Shown: positions 25,911 to 35,111, counted from the stretch's first letter. The stretch is DNA of 43,259 nucleotides from Occallatibacter sp. (GCA_031296305.1 JARLFZ010000024.1:1-43259); one strand, 5' to 3'. Program-made: numbers and translations. The notes: generated from the letters alone by a model not told the origin.

Positions 25911-28400
25911 CTACTTTTCCGTCGGGACTTCTTGCAGCAGCCGCTTCCACGTCTTCTGGTTTTTTCTGAATGCGCGTTTCAAATCCTCGAGGATGCGTCC
26001 AAAATCGGCGTTGGTGCGCAAGTTGTTCCACGCAGGATTTTTCTGGAACCAGGGATAGTTCTCGTTGCCGAGATAGATGGCGCGGCGCAGCCAGTGCAGC
26101 GCTTCGCTCGAGTCGCCTTCCACGGCAAAATAAGTCGCCAGCCGGTAAGCCATTTCGCTGTCCGCCTCGGCCGCGGCCAGGGTGTCGTCCTTGAGCAGCG
26201 CTGCGGCGCGGTTCCGCGCGCCGGCTTGCACGTAGCAAATGGCCAGCGTAGGAACGGCGATGCGCAGCGAGGCATCGTCGGAGATCACGCGCTCCAGTAT
26301 TGCCATGGCCGCGTTCAGATTGCCCACCCTCATTTGCTGATAACCGGCGGATGTGCGGAGCAGTGGATGGCGCGGCTCCAGCGCCAGGCCTTTTTCCAGC
26401 TCGTCGCCGGCAAGCTCGATCTGGTTCTGATAGTGATACACGCGGGCGCGATGGTTGTAGAGGATCGCTGCGTTGGCCGGGTTCAGCTTGAGCGCGCGTA
26501 CGAACTCGTCGAGCGCTTCGTCGTACATGCCGTCGCCGCGCAGCGCGATTCCGGCCACCATGTGCACGTTCCAGTCGTTGGCCGCGCTGGCCAGCAGGCC
26601 GGCAATACCGTGCCGCGCCGACTCCTTTTCGCCGCGCGACAGCAACATATAGATGCGATAGAGATTCGCCTCGGTCGATGCCGGATCGAGCTTCAGAGCT
26701 TCGTCAAAGGCGCGCCGCGCGCGCATTACGTGAATCTGCCCGCCAAATCCGTGACGCGCGTACTGTAGCTCGGCGATGCCCAGCCCGGTCCATCCCGCGG
26801 CAAATGCCGGATCGGTTGCGGTGACGCTCGAGAACAGCGCGTGCGCGCGATCCAGATCGGCGCGCGCGCCGGTGCGCACCATGAACGAGCTGAGCAGCGC
26901 CCGTGCCTGCAAATACTTTTCGCTCACCGGCCCCGGCAGCGAGCCGTCGCGCGATGTGCCGCGCACCGCGCCGGTTCCCGGCCCGCTCTGCACGGATTCA
27001 ATACCTTCGGCGGCGCCCATGCCTTGCAGCGTGGCGAAGACCTCGTTGGAAATTTCGGTTTGCACCGCGATCAAGTCGAGTGAAGAAACGCGAATCGACC
27101 CGCCCGAGCGCACGCTCTGCGAGGCCACGTCGAGCAGTTGCCAGCTCAGGTCGAATCCGTTTTCTGAACGTACAAAGCTTCCGGCGAGCACGAATTTCAC
27201 AAGCAGCTTTTGCCCCACGGCCAAGGGATCGAGTTGCGCGATGGGCAATTGCATGAGCGCGCTCGAGGGCCGCACCACGAGTGTGGGAATGCGGGCCAAC
27301 CGCGCCGCAATGGCATCGGCCAGCGCATACCCGTAGAGCGGAGCCGCTTCTGCCGCGCCGAGATTTGCAAAGGGCAGAACCACTAGCGAATTCTGCACCG
27401 CGCGCTCGCCCGCCGACTCGCGAAACCGCTCCGCGAGCATCGAAAGCAATCCCGTGGTGCGCTTCTCCGCCTCTGCGGCCGTCGCCGGCAAATTGGCGGC
27501 CGCTTCGCCGGGGATGGTGCCCGTCTCGATGCGCAACGCTTTCATAATGGTCTTCAGCCCTTCGCGCACCTCCGCGGCCGATGCCGTACGCGTCCCCGGA
27601 TTTTTTTCGAGGCAGGCCATGATCACGCTCTTCAGCTCTGGCGAAATTCCCGGAACGACCTCGCTCAAATTCGGCGGATCGAGAAATTGAATGGCGCGAA
27701 TGGCCTGGAAATCCTCGGCATCGGGACGCGCAAACGGATGTCTGCCGCTGGTCAACTCGTAGAGAATCACGCCCAGCGCCCACACGTCCGACTGCACGCT
27801 GGAGTGCCCGGTAACAAATTGCTCCGGCGCCATGTAACGGATGGTTCCGCCGCGCGCGGTGTAGGTGGCAGCCACGGAGGAGTCCTTGGCTAGCGCTGGT
27901 CGTGACGGATCGAAGCGCGCGTCTTCGGGAGGAAGCCGTCGCGCCAGACCAAAGTCGAGAATCTTTACCAGGCCGCCGTCGGTCAGCATCACGTTCTGCG
28001 GCTTAAGGTCGCGATGAAAGATGCCCAGCGCATGCGCAGCTTGCAGCCCGTCGGCGATCTGGATGCCGACTGAGAGAACCAGTTGCACGCTCGCCGGTCC
28101 GCGCTCGATCAGCTTGTCCAGCGGCTGGCCGGGCACATACTGCATGGCGATGTAGGCTTCCTCGCCGCTCTCGCCCACCTCATAGATACCGCACACGTTG
28201 GGATGCTCGATGGCCGATGCGAGACGAGCCTCACGCAGCACCGTGGTGCGCATCTGTTCGGCCGACAAGATGCCGGTGTGCAGCATCTTCAGCACCACCG
28301 GCCGCTGCAACAGCGTGTCGTTGGCCTCGTAGACCACGCCACTGCCGCCCGCGCCCAGCCGACGAAGAATCTCGTAATGTGCGATAGTTTTCCGCTTCAT
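25911..28400 (-). CDS. Serine/threonine protein kinase with C-terminal TPR repeats
   Basis: An 829-residue protein. The kinase domain (about 8-275) has GAGGSGVVYEA, Lys38 in VVLKMLH, HRDLKPQN (129-136), DFGLA (149-153) and MAPEQF, so it should be active. A middle segment (SLVVLPFANLG, then ADAIAARLARIPTLVVRPSS) resembles the FlgO/CadC-associated beta domain found in kinases and cyclases of this type. The C-terminal half is TPR repeats (about 510-800). No TM helix is seen, which is unusual for Hanks-type kinases. ATG 28400 follows GAGG; four more codons upstream are open. Divergent from the exported protein at 28559. Confidence 0.9.
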   Translation of the reverse strand: MKRKTIAHYEILRRLGAGGSGVVYEANDTLLQRPVVLKMLHTGILSAEQMRTTVLREARLASAIEHPNVCGIYEVGESGEEAYIAMQYVPGQPLDKLIERGPASVQLVLSVGIQIADGLQAAHALGIFHRDLKPQNVMLTDGGLVKILDFGLARRLPPEDARFDPSRPALAKDSSVAATYTARGGTIRYMAPEQFVTGHSSVQSDVWALGVILYELTSGRHPFARPDAEDFQAIRAIQFLDPPNLSEVVPGISPELKSVIMACLEKNPGTRTASAAEVREGLKTIMKALRIETGTIPGEAAANLPATAAEAEKRTTGLLSMLAERFRESAGERAVQNSLVVLPFANLGAAEAAPLYGYALADAIAARLARIPTLVVRPSSALMQLPIAQLDPLAVGQKLLVKFVLAGSFVRSENGFDLSWQLLDVASQSVRSGGSIRVSSLDLIAVQTEISNEVFATLQGMGAAEGIESVQSGPGTGAVRGTSRDGSLPGPVSEKYLQARALLSSFMVRTGARADLDRAHALFSSVTATDPAFAAGWTGLGIAELQYARHGFGGQIHVMRARRAFDEALKLDPASTEANLYRIYMLLSRGEKESARHGIAGLLASAANDWNVHMVAGIALRGDGMYDEALDEFVRALKLNPANAAILYNHRARVYHYQNQIELAGDELEKGLALEPRHPLLRTSAGYQQMRVGNLNAAMAILERVISDDASLRIAVPTLAICYVQAGARNRAAALLKDDTLAAAEADSEMAYRLATYFAVEGDSSEALHWLRRAIYLGNENYPWFQKNPAWNNLRTNADFGRILEDLKRAFRKNQKTWKRLLQEVPTEK

Positions 28401-28558
28401 CGCTACCCTCAAGTTTACCGGCCAACGCGTAAAGAACGTCTTAAATGAGTGCGAATAGCGATCCGCCGCGCTCGCCGGTCGAATCTGTTAACGTCGAGAT
28501 GAAGATGATCCCCGCTCGTGGACTCGCGTATCGACTCGTGGTAACAGGCACCCGGCGC

Positions 28559-30127
28559 ATGACGGTCTATCTACAAAGAAAACTGCCGGTTGCGGCCCTT
28601 GCGTTTGCGCTTGTCGTTCTATGGTCCCCGCTCGCCGCGCAGCAGGGAACCGCGCCCACGCCGCAAGCCGCACAGCAATCAACGCCACAGACGATGCCAC
28701 AGGCGGCGCCGCAGGAAATGCCGAAACCGGAGCCGGAATCGCCCACTCCAGCCGCGCAGCCGTCGACTTCAGAACCGCAGCAGCCGGGCGCGGGAACGCA
28801 GCTAAAGACCGGCACTTCGAGTGGCCTGACTCTTGACGCGCGCATTGAGAATCTCCTCGCCGATCACCAGTACTCGCGCGTAGCCGCGCAGCTCGATCAG
28901 CTTCCACCCCAGGAGGCGCAGTTGTATCGCGGCGTATTGGCCAGCCGCGCCAACGATCTCAAGCAGTCCGTGCAACTGCTCGAGCCGCTTGTCGATGAGG
29001 TGACGGCCAGCGGCGACACGGCGCACGAAAAACTGCTGCGCACGGCGCTGGCCGAGGACTATCTGCGCCTGGGCGATTGGGCGAAGGCCGCGAAGGCCTA
29101 TCAGGCGCTTGACACGCGGCTGCATGACAAGCTTTCCACCGACGAGCAGGACGAGATCGAGATGCCGCTCAAGATGCTGCCGCTGGCCAAGGACAACCCG
29201 CCCACGACCATCGACCCCTGCGACCCTTTTTCGCTTCAGGTGACGACCGATCCCCTGGGCCTCGTCGACATTCCGGTTTTTGTCGACGCGCGGTCGCGCA
29301 GTTGGATGCTCGATCCCACGTTGCCCTTCAATCTGATTGCGCGCTCCACGGCAAGAGACGTGGGTCTCAAGCTCTCTTTTGAAACGGCGACCATTCACAC
29401 TCTCACCGGGCGGCCCATCCAGGTCCGGGTCACCGTGGTTCCGCGCTTCACCATCGGCGGCCGCCTTACACTGCGCAATATGACGGCCTTCGTCTACGAA
29501 GATGACGACTACGTTTTTCCCGGCTCCGGCTACAGGGTGGAGGGCGTGCTCGGCTATCCGGCGCTGGCTGCCATCGGCAGCCTCACTATCACCTCCGACG
29601 CCACGATCCAGGTGCGTCCTGCCAAGCAGATCGGAACTCCCGCAAAAGACGACCTGCTGACCGACGGCGCGCCATTTTATTTGGATGGTGACCAGGTCAT
29701 CGTGGCGCTCAGGCGTGTGCAGACGCTCGGCGATCACACCGCGCCGCAGGATTCCGGAACCGGCTCCGATTCTTCCTCCAACGCAAACGCAGAGCGTATG
29801 TACGCCATCGATGCGGGCGGGCAGCAGACCTACCTCACCTCGCGCTACTTCGACGAACATGCCGCCGAGTTCAACAGCATGAAGGTGGATCTCTACGCGC
29901 CACCCGGCCAAGCGTCGGGGTCGCAACCCTCCTACGTCGCTGAGACGGTTCCGCTGGGTGTGGGTAACGCCACAGTCGAACTGCACTACATTCGCGTGCT
30001 CACGCAGCCTCTCGGCTCCGCCGCTCTCGACGATGTGTACGGCATTCTCGGCGTCGACGCTCTCGGCCAACTCAAGAGCTACACGTTCGATTACCGCACC
30101 ATGCGGTTTAAGGCGGTGGGCGAGTGA
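28559..30127 (+). CDS. Exported two-lobed aspartic-protease-like protein with lost catalytic motifs
   Basis: A 522-residue protein. Signal peptide (VAALAFALVVLWSPLAAQQ), a Pro/Gln/Thr-rich linker (about 25-85), a TPR-like helical part (about 95-215), then two beta lobes of the retropepsin/pepsin kind. Where DTG should stand, lobe 1 has DPT (252-254, MLDPTLPFNLI) and lobe 2 has DAG (418-420, AIDAGGQQTYLT). Each lobe keeps the downstream Gly-rich strands (GVLGYPALAAIG, GILGVDALGQL). It is probably periplasmic and non-proteolytic, perhaps a binding protein. ATG 28559 gives the signal peptide; the frame is open to 28445. Confidence 0.75.
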   Translation: MTVYLQRKLPVAALAFALVVLWSPLAAQQGTAPTPQAAQQSTPQTMPQAAPQEMPKPEPESPTPAAQPSTSEPQQPGAGTQLKTGTSSGLTLDARIENLLADHQYSRVAAQLDQLPPQEAQLYRGVLASRANDLKQSVQLLEPLVDEVTASGDTAHEKLLRTALAEDYLRLGDWAKAAKAYQALDTRLHDKLSTDEQDEIEMPLKMLPLAKDNPPTTIDPCDPFSLQVTTDPLGLVDIPVFVDARSRSWMLDPTLPFNLIARSTARDVGLKLSFETATIHTLTGRPIQVRVTVVPRFTIGGRLTLRNMTAFVYEDDDYVFPGSGYRVEGVLGYPALAAIGSLTITSDATIQVRPAKQIGTPAKDDLLTDGAPFYLDGDQVIVALRRVQTLGDHTAPQDSGTGSDSSSNANAERMYAIDAGGQQTYLTSRYFDEHAAEFNSMKVDLYAPPGQASGSQPSYVAETVPLGVGNATVELHYIRVLTQPLGSAALDDVYGILGVDALGQLKSYTFDYRTMRFKAVGE

Positions 30128-30168
30128 AGAAGCAGGGAACAGGAAACAAATGAACTGCTGCCTGGCAT

Positions 30169-30219
30169 GCGGGGGTCTGGAGACCCCCGCGACAGCCGGT
30201 CAGGAGACCGGCGCTACAA
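30169..30219. repeat. Intergenic palindromic repeat (family B), copy 3
   Basis: GCGGGGGTCT-GG-AGACCCCCGC (30169-30190), then GACAGCCGGTCAGGAGACCGGC and CTACAA. Lies between two convergent genes. Confidence 0.85.
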
Positions 30220-30298
30220 ATTCTCGAAGCGCGTGAGAAATGCGGGCTATAGTCGTGCCCTTTCACAGCACCCGGTTTATGCAACCAGTTCTACGCCC

Positions 30299-31486
30299 TC
30301 ACTTCACGCCGGGAGTCCGCGCGACGATCGTGCAGCTTTTGCCCCCGCCCGTTTTGCATCGATCTCGAGCCTGGTCGTCGGCGAGCGACTGATCGAAGCC
30401 CGCGCCTCCGATCCACAGCTTACCGTTCTCATCGGCAACCAGTGTTTTATAAGGCGGAGCCAGCAGGAAGTGCTTCCACGTCTCCGCGTCGCTCGCTTTT
30501 AGTCCAGCCGGCATGGGTAAATCCGGCGGTTCCGGAGCGGGCAGTACTTGATCGCCCAGCGGGAGCAGGTTCTGCGCCTTGAGAAATGTCTCGACCGTGT
30601 CTGACCAGGCGGCGATGTGCCCGTAAAGATGGTGTCCATCGGCGCCATCGGGCGGCGCCATCACAAATTGATCGGTCGCTCCGTTCTTGGTATACGCGGC
30701 TTGAAACTGCTGCGCCATCGCAGGCGGAAACCAGTGGTCATTCTGGGAATAAATCCACAGCATGGGCAGGTCGCCATGTTTGTGCGCCGACTTGCCGAAG
30801 ATTCGGAATGCGTCGATCACTCCCGGCAGGTTGCAGTTGTTTTCATGCCCGTCGCCGCCGCGCCCGCCGGCAAAACTGATGGCGGCCTTCAGGCCCGGGG
30901 GCGGATCGGCCGAGAGCGCCACTTGCGCAAAGCCTCCGGTGGAAACGCCCACACTCAAAACGGTGCCGGTATCCACCTCGGGCAGGCCCTGCGCAAACTT
31001 GATCACGGAGCGCAAATCGACAGTGCTGGCTTCGCCGGCCTCGTCAAAACTTCCGCGGCCTGAACGGCAACCTCCGCTCAGGCTGTCCTGCTTTCCGCCC
31101 GACTTGCCATAACCCGCACGCACCACAACCATCGCGACATATCCACGTCGCGCGAACCACAAGGCTTGCGGAAGCTGCGCCCACGGCGTCACGTGCATGC
31201 GCTCCTGCGGGTCTGCGGCCGTGCCATGCGTGAGCAGCACGAGCGGATGCTTGCCCGGAAGTGTGAAGTGGATTTCCAGTACATCGAGGCCGTTGGGAAA
31301 CACCCCTGCCGCAGGTACGAACATTTCCTTCTGCACCAGGCGAATTGCTTGTTGCGGCGGATTAGCCTGCGCAGCATTGGATGCGACTGCCGGCGCCTGT
31401 GCTGCCGCGGCAAGACTGAACGCGCCAAGAATAACCAACACCCCAGGAACTACGCTGGAGCAAAAAAGAACCTGGTATTTTTGCAT
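30299..31486 (-). CDS. Exported alpha/beta hydrolase (dienelactone-hydrolase-like)
   Basis: A 395-residue protein with a signal peptide (VVPGVLVILGAFSLAAAAQ) and an alpha/beta-hydrolase fold. The nucleophile elbow is GVSTGG (Ser), the acid is likely Asp in YSQNDHWFPP, and the His is in DGADGHHLYGH. HPLVLLTHGTA is the oxyanion strand. The Cys pairs (GGCRSGRG, NNCNLPG) may form disulphides outside the cytoplasm. The last 70 residues are a separate tail. ATG 31486 has no Shine-Dalgarno but a promoter ending six bases before it. Substrate unknown. Confidence 0.82.
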   Translation of the reverse strand: MQKYQVLFCSSVVPGVLVILGAFSLAAAAQAPAVASNAAQANPPQQAIRLVQKEMFVPAAGVFPNGLDVLEIHFTLPGKHPLVLLTHGTAADPQERMHVTPWAQLPQALWFARRGYVAMVVVRAGYGKSGGKQDSLSGGCRSGRGSFDEAGEASTVDLRSVIKFAQGLPEVDTGTVLSVGVSTGGFAQVALSADPPPGLKAAISFAGGRGGDGHENNCNLPGVIDAFRIFGKSAHKHGDLPMLWIYSQNDHWFPPAMAQQFQAAYTKNGATDQFVMAPPDGADGHHLYGHIAAWSDTVETFLKAQNLLPLGDQVLPAPEPPDLPMPAGLKASDAETWKHFLLAPPYKTLVADENGKLWIGGAGFDQSLADDQARDRCKTGGGKSCTIVARTPGVK

Positions 31487-31492
31487 GGCAAC

Positions 31493-31521
31493 AGTTGAAA
31501 CTTGACCGGACGGGATGTCAA
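31493..31521 (-). promoter_or_regulatory. Promoter of the exported hydrolase, leaderless layout
   Basis: On the minus strand: TTGACA (31521-31516), a 17-base spacer, TCAACT (31498-31493), then six bases to ATG 31486. The -35 is perfect, the -10 matches 3 of 6. The transcript should begin at the start codon. Confidence 0.5.
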
Positions 31522-31541
31522 GCAGATCTCCGCGCGCAATG

Positions 31542-31889
31542 TTAACGAGGGCGGCGCAGTTTCGGCTTTTCTTGCGCCATCCCCTGGTCTTTCTCCATCC
31601 GCGCTTGCCCGCGCCGGCCAAAAGCCAGCATCATAATTCCGAATGCGAGCAGAGCCAATCCCCACCAAAGGTTGGCATCGATTCCCAGACTCTTGGCATA
31701 CACGTCCATGCGATCGCGCGTAGAGAGGCCGAACGCCGCGAGAATGGTGCCTGTCAGCGCGAAGAACATGCCGACTGCGATGCGCGCATCGACATTTAAC
31801 GTCGGAGGCGTTACCGGCTTTGCCGTCGAGCTACTGGCTGTTGCGGAAAGCGATTTTCTTGCCAAATCCGTGAAATCTTTTTTCGCCAT
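31542..31889 (-). CDS. Two-TM membrane protein next to symporter
   Basis: A 115-residue protein with two TM helices (IAVGMFFALTGTILAAFGL and WWGLALLAFGIMMLAFG), a Ser/Thr/Lys-rich N-terminus and a basic tail. GGGAGAG precedes the ATG. It starts ten bases after the symporter stop on the same strand, so it is co-transcribed with it and could be a small companion subunit. No family recognised. Confidence 0.6.
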   Translation of the reverse strand: MAKKDFTDLARKSLSATASSSTAKPVTPPTLNVDARIAVGMFFALTGTILAAFGLSTRDRMDVYAKSLGIDANLWWGLALLAFGIMMLAFGRRGQARMEKDQGMAQEKPKLRRPR

Positions 31890-31899
31890 TTCGCTCTCC

Positions 31900-33714
31900 C
31901 TACAGCAAGAAAATCAAGTTCGCCGCGATCGCCGCCAGCAGAATCACCGCGGCGACGATGGTCTCCGGATGCTTCCACCACGCAACTCTCGCCGCCGACC
32001 GGATCGTCAGTCCGGCGAGTTCCGCTTCTGGCCGCGGCCTGGTGCAGAGGCTTACGGCAACCGTCACCAGCAGGTTCATGACGAAGGCGAAAGCCGCTGT
32101 TCCCAAACCGAGGGACATGTCGCTCGCAGGATGATGCAGCACCTTGATCCATCCGCCGTGAATGCCGCGCTGCTCGCCGAGGGGCAGTGCGGTTCCGTGA
32201 TGCAGAAGCGCCGCGGCTATGCCCGCAATCAATCCAGCAAACGCGCCGTGGCCGGTGGCGCGCTTCCACAGTGCGCCCAGCAGCAGCGTGGCGAACAGCG
32301 GCGCATTCACCACTGCGAAGACCAGAACCACGGCGTCGAGCAGATCATTCGAGCGCACGGCCGCAAATCCTGCGGCGAAGGCCAGCAGCATGCCTCCTAG
32401 AGCCGCCCAGCGGCCAGCTTTCAGAACCTGTTTGTCGTTCGCGTCTCTCTTCAAGAACGCCTGGTAGATGTCGCAGGCGAAGACGGTGTTCGATGCCGTC
32501 AGGCTGGCCGCGAGGCCGCTCATCAGGCAGGCGAGCAGCGCGGCTAAACCAAGTCCCAAAAGCCCCGTGGGCAAGGACTGCAGAAGCATATTCGGCATGG
32601 CCATCGCGTAGTCCAGTACCGGCTGGCCGTCCGCGCCTTTCACCGGCTGGCCAGATGCATCGGCTATGGCCGGAACCATTCCCTGGCCTGCTTCCACGGC
32701 TGGCGGCACGACGGTGATCTCGTGATAAATGGCGCCGTTTTCGTTGTGGATCACGATGGTGGTTCGCGGCGTGGGCAGTCCCAGGGCGAGTAATCCCGGC
32801 AGGATGAGCAGTAACGGAACAAAAATGCGCAGGGCCGCGGCGACCAGCGGAGCCCTCCGCGCCGCAGTCACATTTTTTGCCGCCATGACCGTTTGCAACA
32901 GCCGGAAATCCGTACACCAGGCGCCGCCGCCCAGCACGACGCCCACGCCGAGCACCAATCCCACCACGCCAATAGAATGCGCGCCGCTGTGCGCCGCACC
33001 GTGCAAAAAACCTGCCGGGACCGCGGCCTTTAAACCACTCCATCCACCGGCCCGCTTCAATCCCAGCAGCACCACGGGCAACAGCCCGGCCACCAGCACG
33101 CAAAACTGCAGCAACTGGTTGTACATGGTGGCCGCGAGTCCCCCCAGCAGCACGTACGCGAGCACCAGCACGGCCGGCAACGCCATCGAGAGCAGCAGTG
33201 CGCTCGTAGGCGACAAATTCAACCGGCCGGTCACGGTATCGAACAGGTGAAGCGCCGCGATGACGCGCGCCATGGCGTATAGCGAAATCCCGGCGCTGAA
33301 CAACGCCATCGCAGTGAACAAAACGGCATTCAGCGCCCGCGTTTTTTGGTCGAAGCGCAGCCCCAGATACTCGGGAATCGAGCGCACGGGCGCGCCCGGC
33401 GCAGATGCTGCTCCATAGAACACCGGAATGAGGACCAGGGCCGCGAAGAGCATGGCAGGAATGGAACCTAGCGCGAACCAGCCCATGCTGGCGAGGCCGT
33501 ATTTTGCTCCGGCGGCGCCCATCTCGAGCACCTCCAGCGAGCCCATGCTGGCACTGAGCAGAGCCAGTCCGCACAACCATCCCGGCAACCTGCGCCCGGC
33601 CTGCAAGTAACTCCGGCTGCTCGTTATGGCTGGGGCGAGCGACAGACCCGCCGATAGCACAAAGAAGCAGTAAATCAGCAGGATCAGCCAGTCAGCGGAG
33701 GCAAGAACGGGCAC
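31900..33714 (-). CDS. Sodium:solute symporter (SSS/SLC5 family)
   Basis: A 604-residue integral membrane protein with about 13-14 TM helices, in the fold of the SSS family, which imports solutes with Na+. Seen: TSSRSYLQAGRRLPGWLCG near TM1-2, RSIPEYLGLRF, LLGGLAATMYNQLLQ, and SGLAASLTASNTVFACDIYQ in the later half, typical of the family. A soluble loop of about 60 residues (around 365-425) interrupts the helices and is longer than usual. GTG 33714 has a strong AAGGAAGGAGC before it; an upstream start lacks one. The solute cannot be predicted. Confidence 0.88.
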   Translation of the reverse strand: MPVLASADWLILLIYCFFVLSAGLSLAPAITSSRSYLQAGRRLPGWLCGLALLSASMGSLEVLEMGAAGAKYGLASMGWFALGSIPAMLFAALVLIPVFYGAASAPGAPVRSIPEYLGLRFDQKTRALNAVLFTAMALFSAGISLYAMARVIAALHLFDTVTGRLNLSPTSALLLSMALPAVLVLAYVLLGGLAATMYNQLLQFCVLVAGLLPVVLLGLKRAGGWSGLKAAVPAGFLHGAAHSGAHSIGVVGLVLGVGVVLGGGAWCTDFRLLQTVMAAKNVTAARRAPLVAAALRIFVPLLLILPGLLALGLPTPRTTIVIHNENGAIYHEITVVPPAVEAGQGMVPAIADASGQPVKGADGQPVLDYAMAMPNMLLQSLPTGLLGLGLAALLACLMSGLAASLTASNTVFACDIYQAFLKRDANDKQVLKAGRWAALGGMLLAFAAGFAAVRSNDLLDAVVLVFAVVNAPLFATLLLGALWKRATGHGAFAGLIAGIAAALLHHGTALPLGEQRGIHGGWIKVLHHPASDMSLGLGTAAFAFVMNLLVTVAVSLCTRPRPEAELAGLTIRSAARVAWWKHPETIVAAVILLAAIAANLIFLL

Positions 33715-33801
33715 AAAAGCTCCTTCCTTCCTGATGTTACAGAACCGGCTGCGATCTTCCACCCAGAGTTTGCGCAAAGCGCGCGGCTCCCAGGAAAGAA
33801 A

Positions 33802-33829
33802 CGGCGGCAGGAGGGATATCCTGCCGCCG
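33802..33829 (-). terminator. Rho-independent terminator of the periplasmic Spy-like gene
   Basis: A perfect 11-base stem: CGGCGGCAGGA (33802-33812), loop GGGATA, TCCTGCCGCCG (33819-33829). On the minus strand it is followed by TTTCTTTCC. It lies 28 bases after the stop of the gene at 33857. Confidence 0.75.
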
Positions 33830-33856
33830 CCATTCTGTCGAGTGCTGCTTTATTTA

Positions 33857-34540
33857 TTACTGTGTATCGCCCGAGCCCGGAGCCGGGGGAGGAGCTGGAG
33901 CCGACTGCGGCGCATCAGCCGGCGGCGGGCCGCCTTGCGGCCGGTGGAACTGTCCACCCGGCCCACCCCGACCGCGGAACTGACCGCCCTCGCCGGGACG
34001 CTGGCCGCCCGGTGCCCATCCGCCACGGCCGTCCTGGCCGTCACCGCGCATGCCCTGGCGCTGCATCCGGTTCATGCGCAGGGTTTCCAACTGCTTCCAC
34101 TGCTCCGGCTTCAACTGCATCCGGATGTCCAGCAGAAAACGTGCATTCGCCTTTTCCAGTTCCGCACGCGCCGCTACGACTTTGTCGATCTGCGCTTCGA
34201 TTGCCCTCTGATCGGGCGAATCGGCCTTCATCATCGGACCCATCTCGACCTCGGCCTTTTCGAGATTGGCCTTAAGGTCGATCAGCTTCATCTTGTGATC
34301 CTGCAGAATGCGGTCCATCGCTTTGCGCTGGTCGTCAGTCAGGTTCAACTGCTGCACCGTGTTCGGATTGTTCCAAAACTGTCCGTTCGCAAACCCGAAC
34401 GCTTGTTCGACGGGGGGCCGATGCTCGGCCATGCCGGGTCCCATCCCTTGCCCGCCCGGCCCCTGCGCGCTGGCCAGACCTCCAGCCATCAGAACTCCCG
34501 CTACCACCAAAGCCAAACGTGCAATTTTCATGGCCTTCAT
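33857..34540 (-). CDS. Periplasmic Spy/CpxP/CnrX-like protein (metal sensor candidate)
   Basis: A 227-residue exported protein. Signal peptide (ARLALVVAGVLMAGGLASAQ), then a helical hairpin with two LTxxQ-type motifs (LNLTDDQRKAMDRI and LKPEQWKQLETL) about 75 residues apart, as in CpxP/Spy and CnrX. Met and His residues cluster at both ends (GMGPGMAEH, EMGPMM, RMNRMQRQGM). The C-terminal 65 residues are Gly/Pro/Gln-rich and probably disordered. GGGAGGAG precedes ATG 34540. It follows the ECF sigma and the membrane anti-sigma candidate, the same set as in CnrYXH metal-response systems. Confidence 0.85.
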   Translation of the reverse strand: MKAMKIARLALVVAGVLMAGGLASAQGPGGQGMGPGMAEHRPPVEQAFGFANGQFWNNPNTVQQLNLTDDQRKAMDRILQDHKMKLIDLKANLEKAEVEMGPMMKADSPDQRAIEAQIDKVVAARAELEKANARFLLDIRMQLKPEQWKQLETLRMNRMQRQGMRGDGQDGRGGWAPGGQRPGEGGQFRGRGGPGGQFHRPQGGPPPADAPQSAPAPPPAPGSGDTQ

Positions 34541-34610
34541 CGATTTCTCCTCCCCCCTGCATCGCAAGGGATGTCTCTATCTCGACTTCTCTTTTGCTTG
34601 TACCGTCTTC

Positions 34611-35111
34611 TTACTGCGTTCCGTTGTCGTCCATCAACTGCGCCAGCGGCTCCATCGCCGTCGGAACCTGCCGCGAAACATCGCTGTCCACCGATGCCAG
34701 CAGATCCTCATCCTGACTGCGGGCGCTATCCTGGGCGCCGACGCCAACTTTTCGGTCTGTGGCCGCCGGTGTCTTCTTGTCGGATTGCGCGCTCACTGGC
34801 TGCACGCTGGCTGGCTGCGTGGTTCCCTGCGCAGCTGCCGCGCGCTGTTCAGCTGCCTTTTGCGCTGCAATCCGGGCCATCTCCTGCCGGTGAACGACCA
34901 CACCCACTGCGCCTGCCAGGCTGCCCATAACTACTACGCATCCCAGCGCCCAACCTGCCACCATCCGCCGGCTGTGCCGCACGACCAACTTCGCCGCCGT
35001 CCGGGGCCGGCTATACGCTGCATCACTCCAGGCATCCACGCTGGACTTGAAGTGTTTCAGCGCCTGCTCAAGCTCCGGACTCTCTCCCGCCACATCCTGT
35101 TCCCAGTTCAT
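34611..35111 (-). CDS. Membrane anti-sigma factor candidate
   Basis: A 166-residue protein: cytoplasmic N-terminus of about 48 residues, one TM helix (MVAGWALGCVVVMGSLAGAVGVVV), then an Ala/Gln-rich periplasmic tail. It has no zinc HxxxCxxC motif, so it is not a zinc anti-sigma. Its start overlaps the sigma factor stop by four bases (ATGA), which indicates coupled translation. The anti-sigma role rests on this position and topology, not on sequence identity. Confidence 0.7.
   Translation of the reverse strand: MNWEQDVAGESPELEQALKHFKSSVDAWSDAAYSRPRTAAKLVVRHSRRMVAGWALGCVVVMGSLAGAVGVVVHRQEMARIAAQKAAEQRAAAAQGTTQPASVQPVSAQSDKKTPAATDRKVGVGAQDSARSQDEDLLASVDSDVSRQVPTAMEPLAQLMDDNGTQ

Noticed and set aside
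28802-30070. Minus-strand frame (422 codons) opposite the protease-like gene
   Set aside because: No motif or ribosome site; the plus-strand gene has a signal peptide and domain structure.
9752-30219. A CRISPR array from the recurring palindromes
   Set aside because: Copies are thousands of bases apart, differ in the stem, and have no regular spacers or cas genes.
32345-33580. Minus-strand frame (411 codons) overlapping the symporter in another frame
   Set aside because: Very Arg/Gly-rich with no membrane segments; the symporter frame is clearly the real one.
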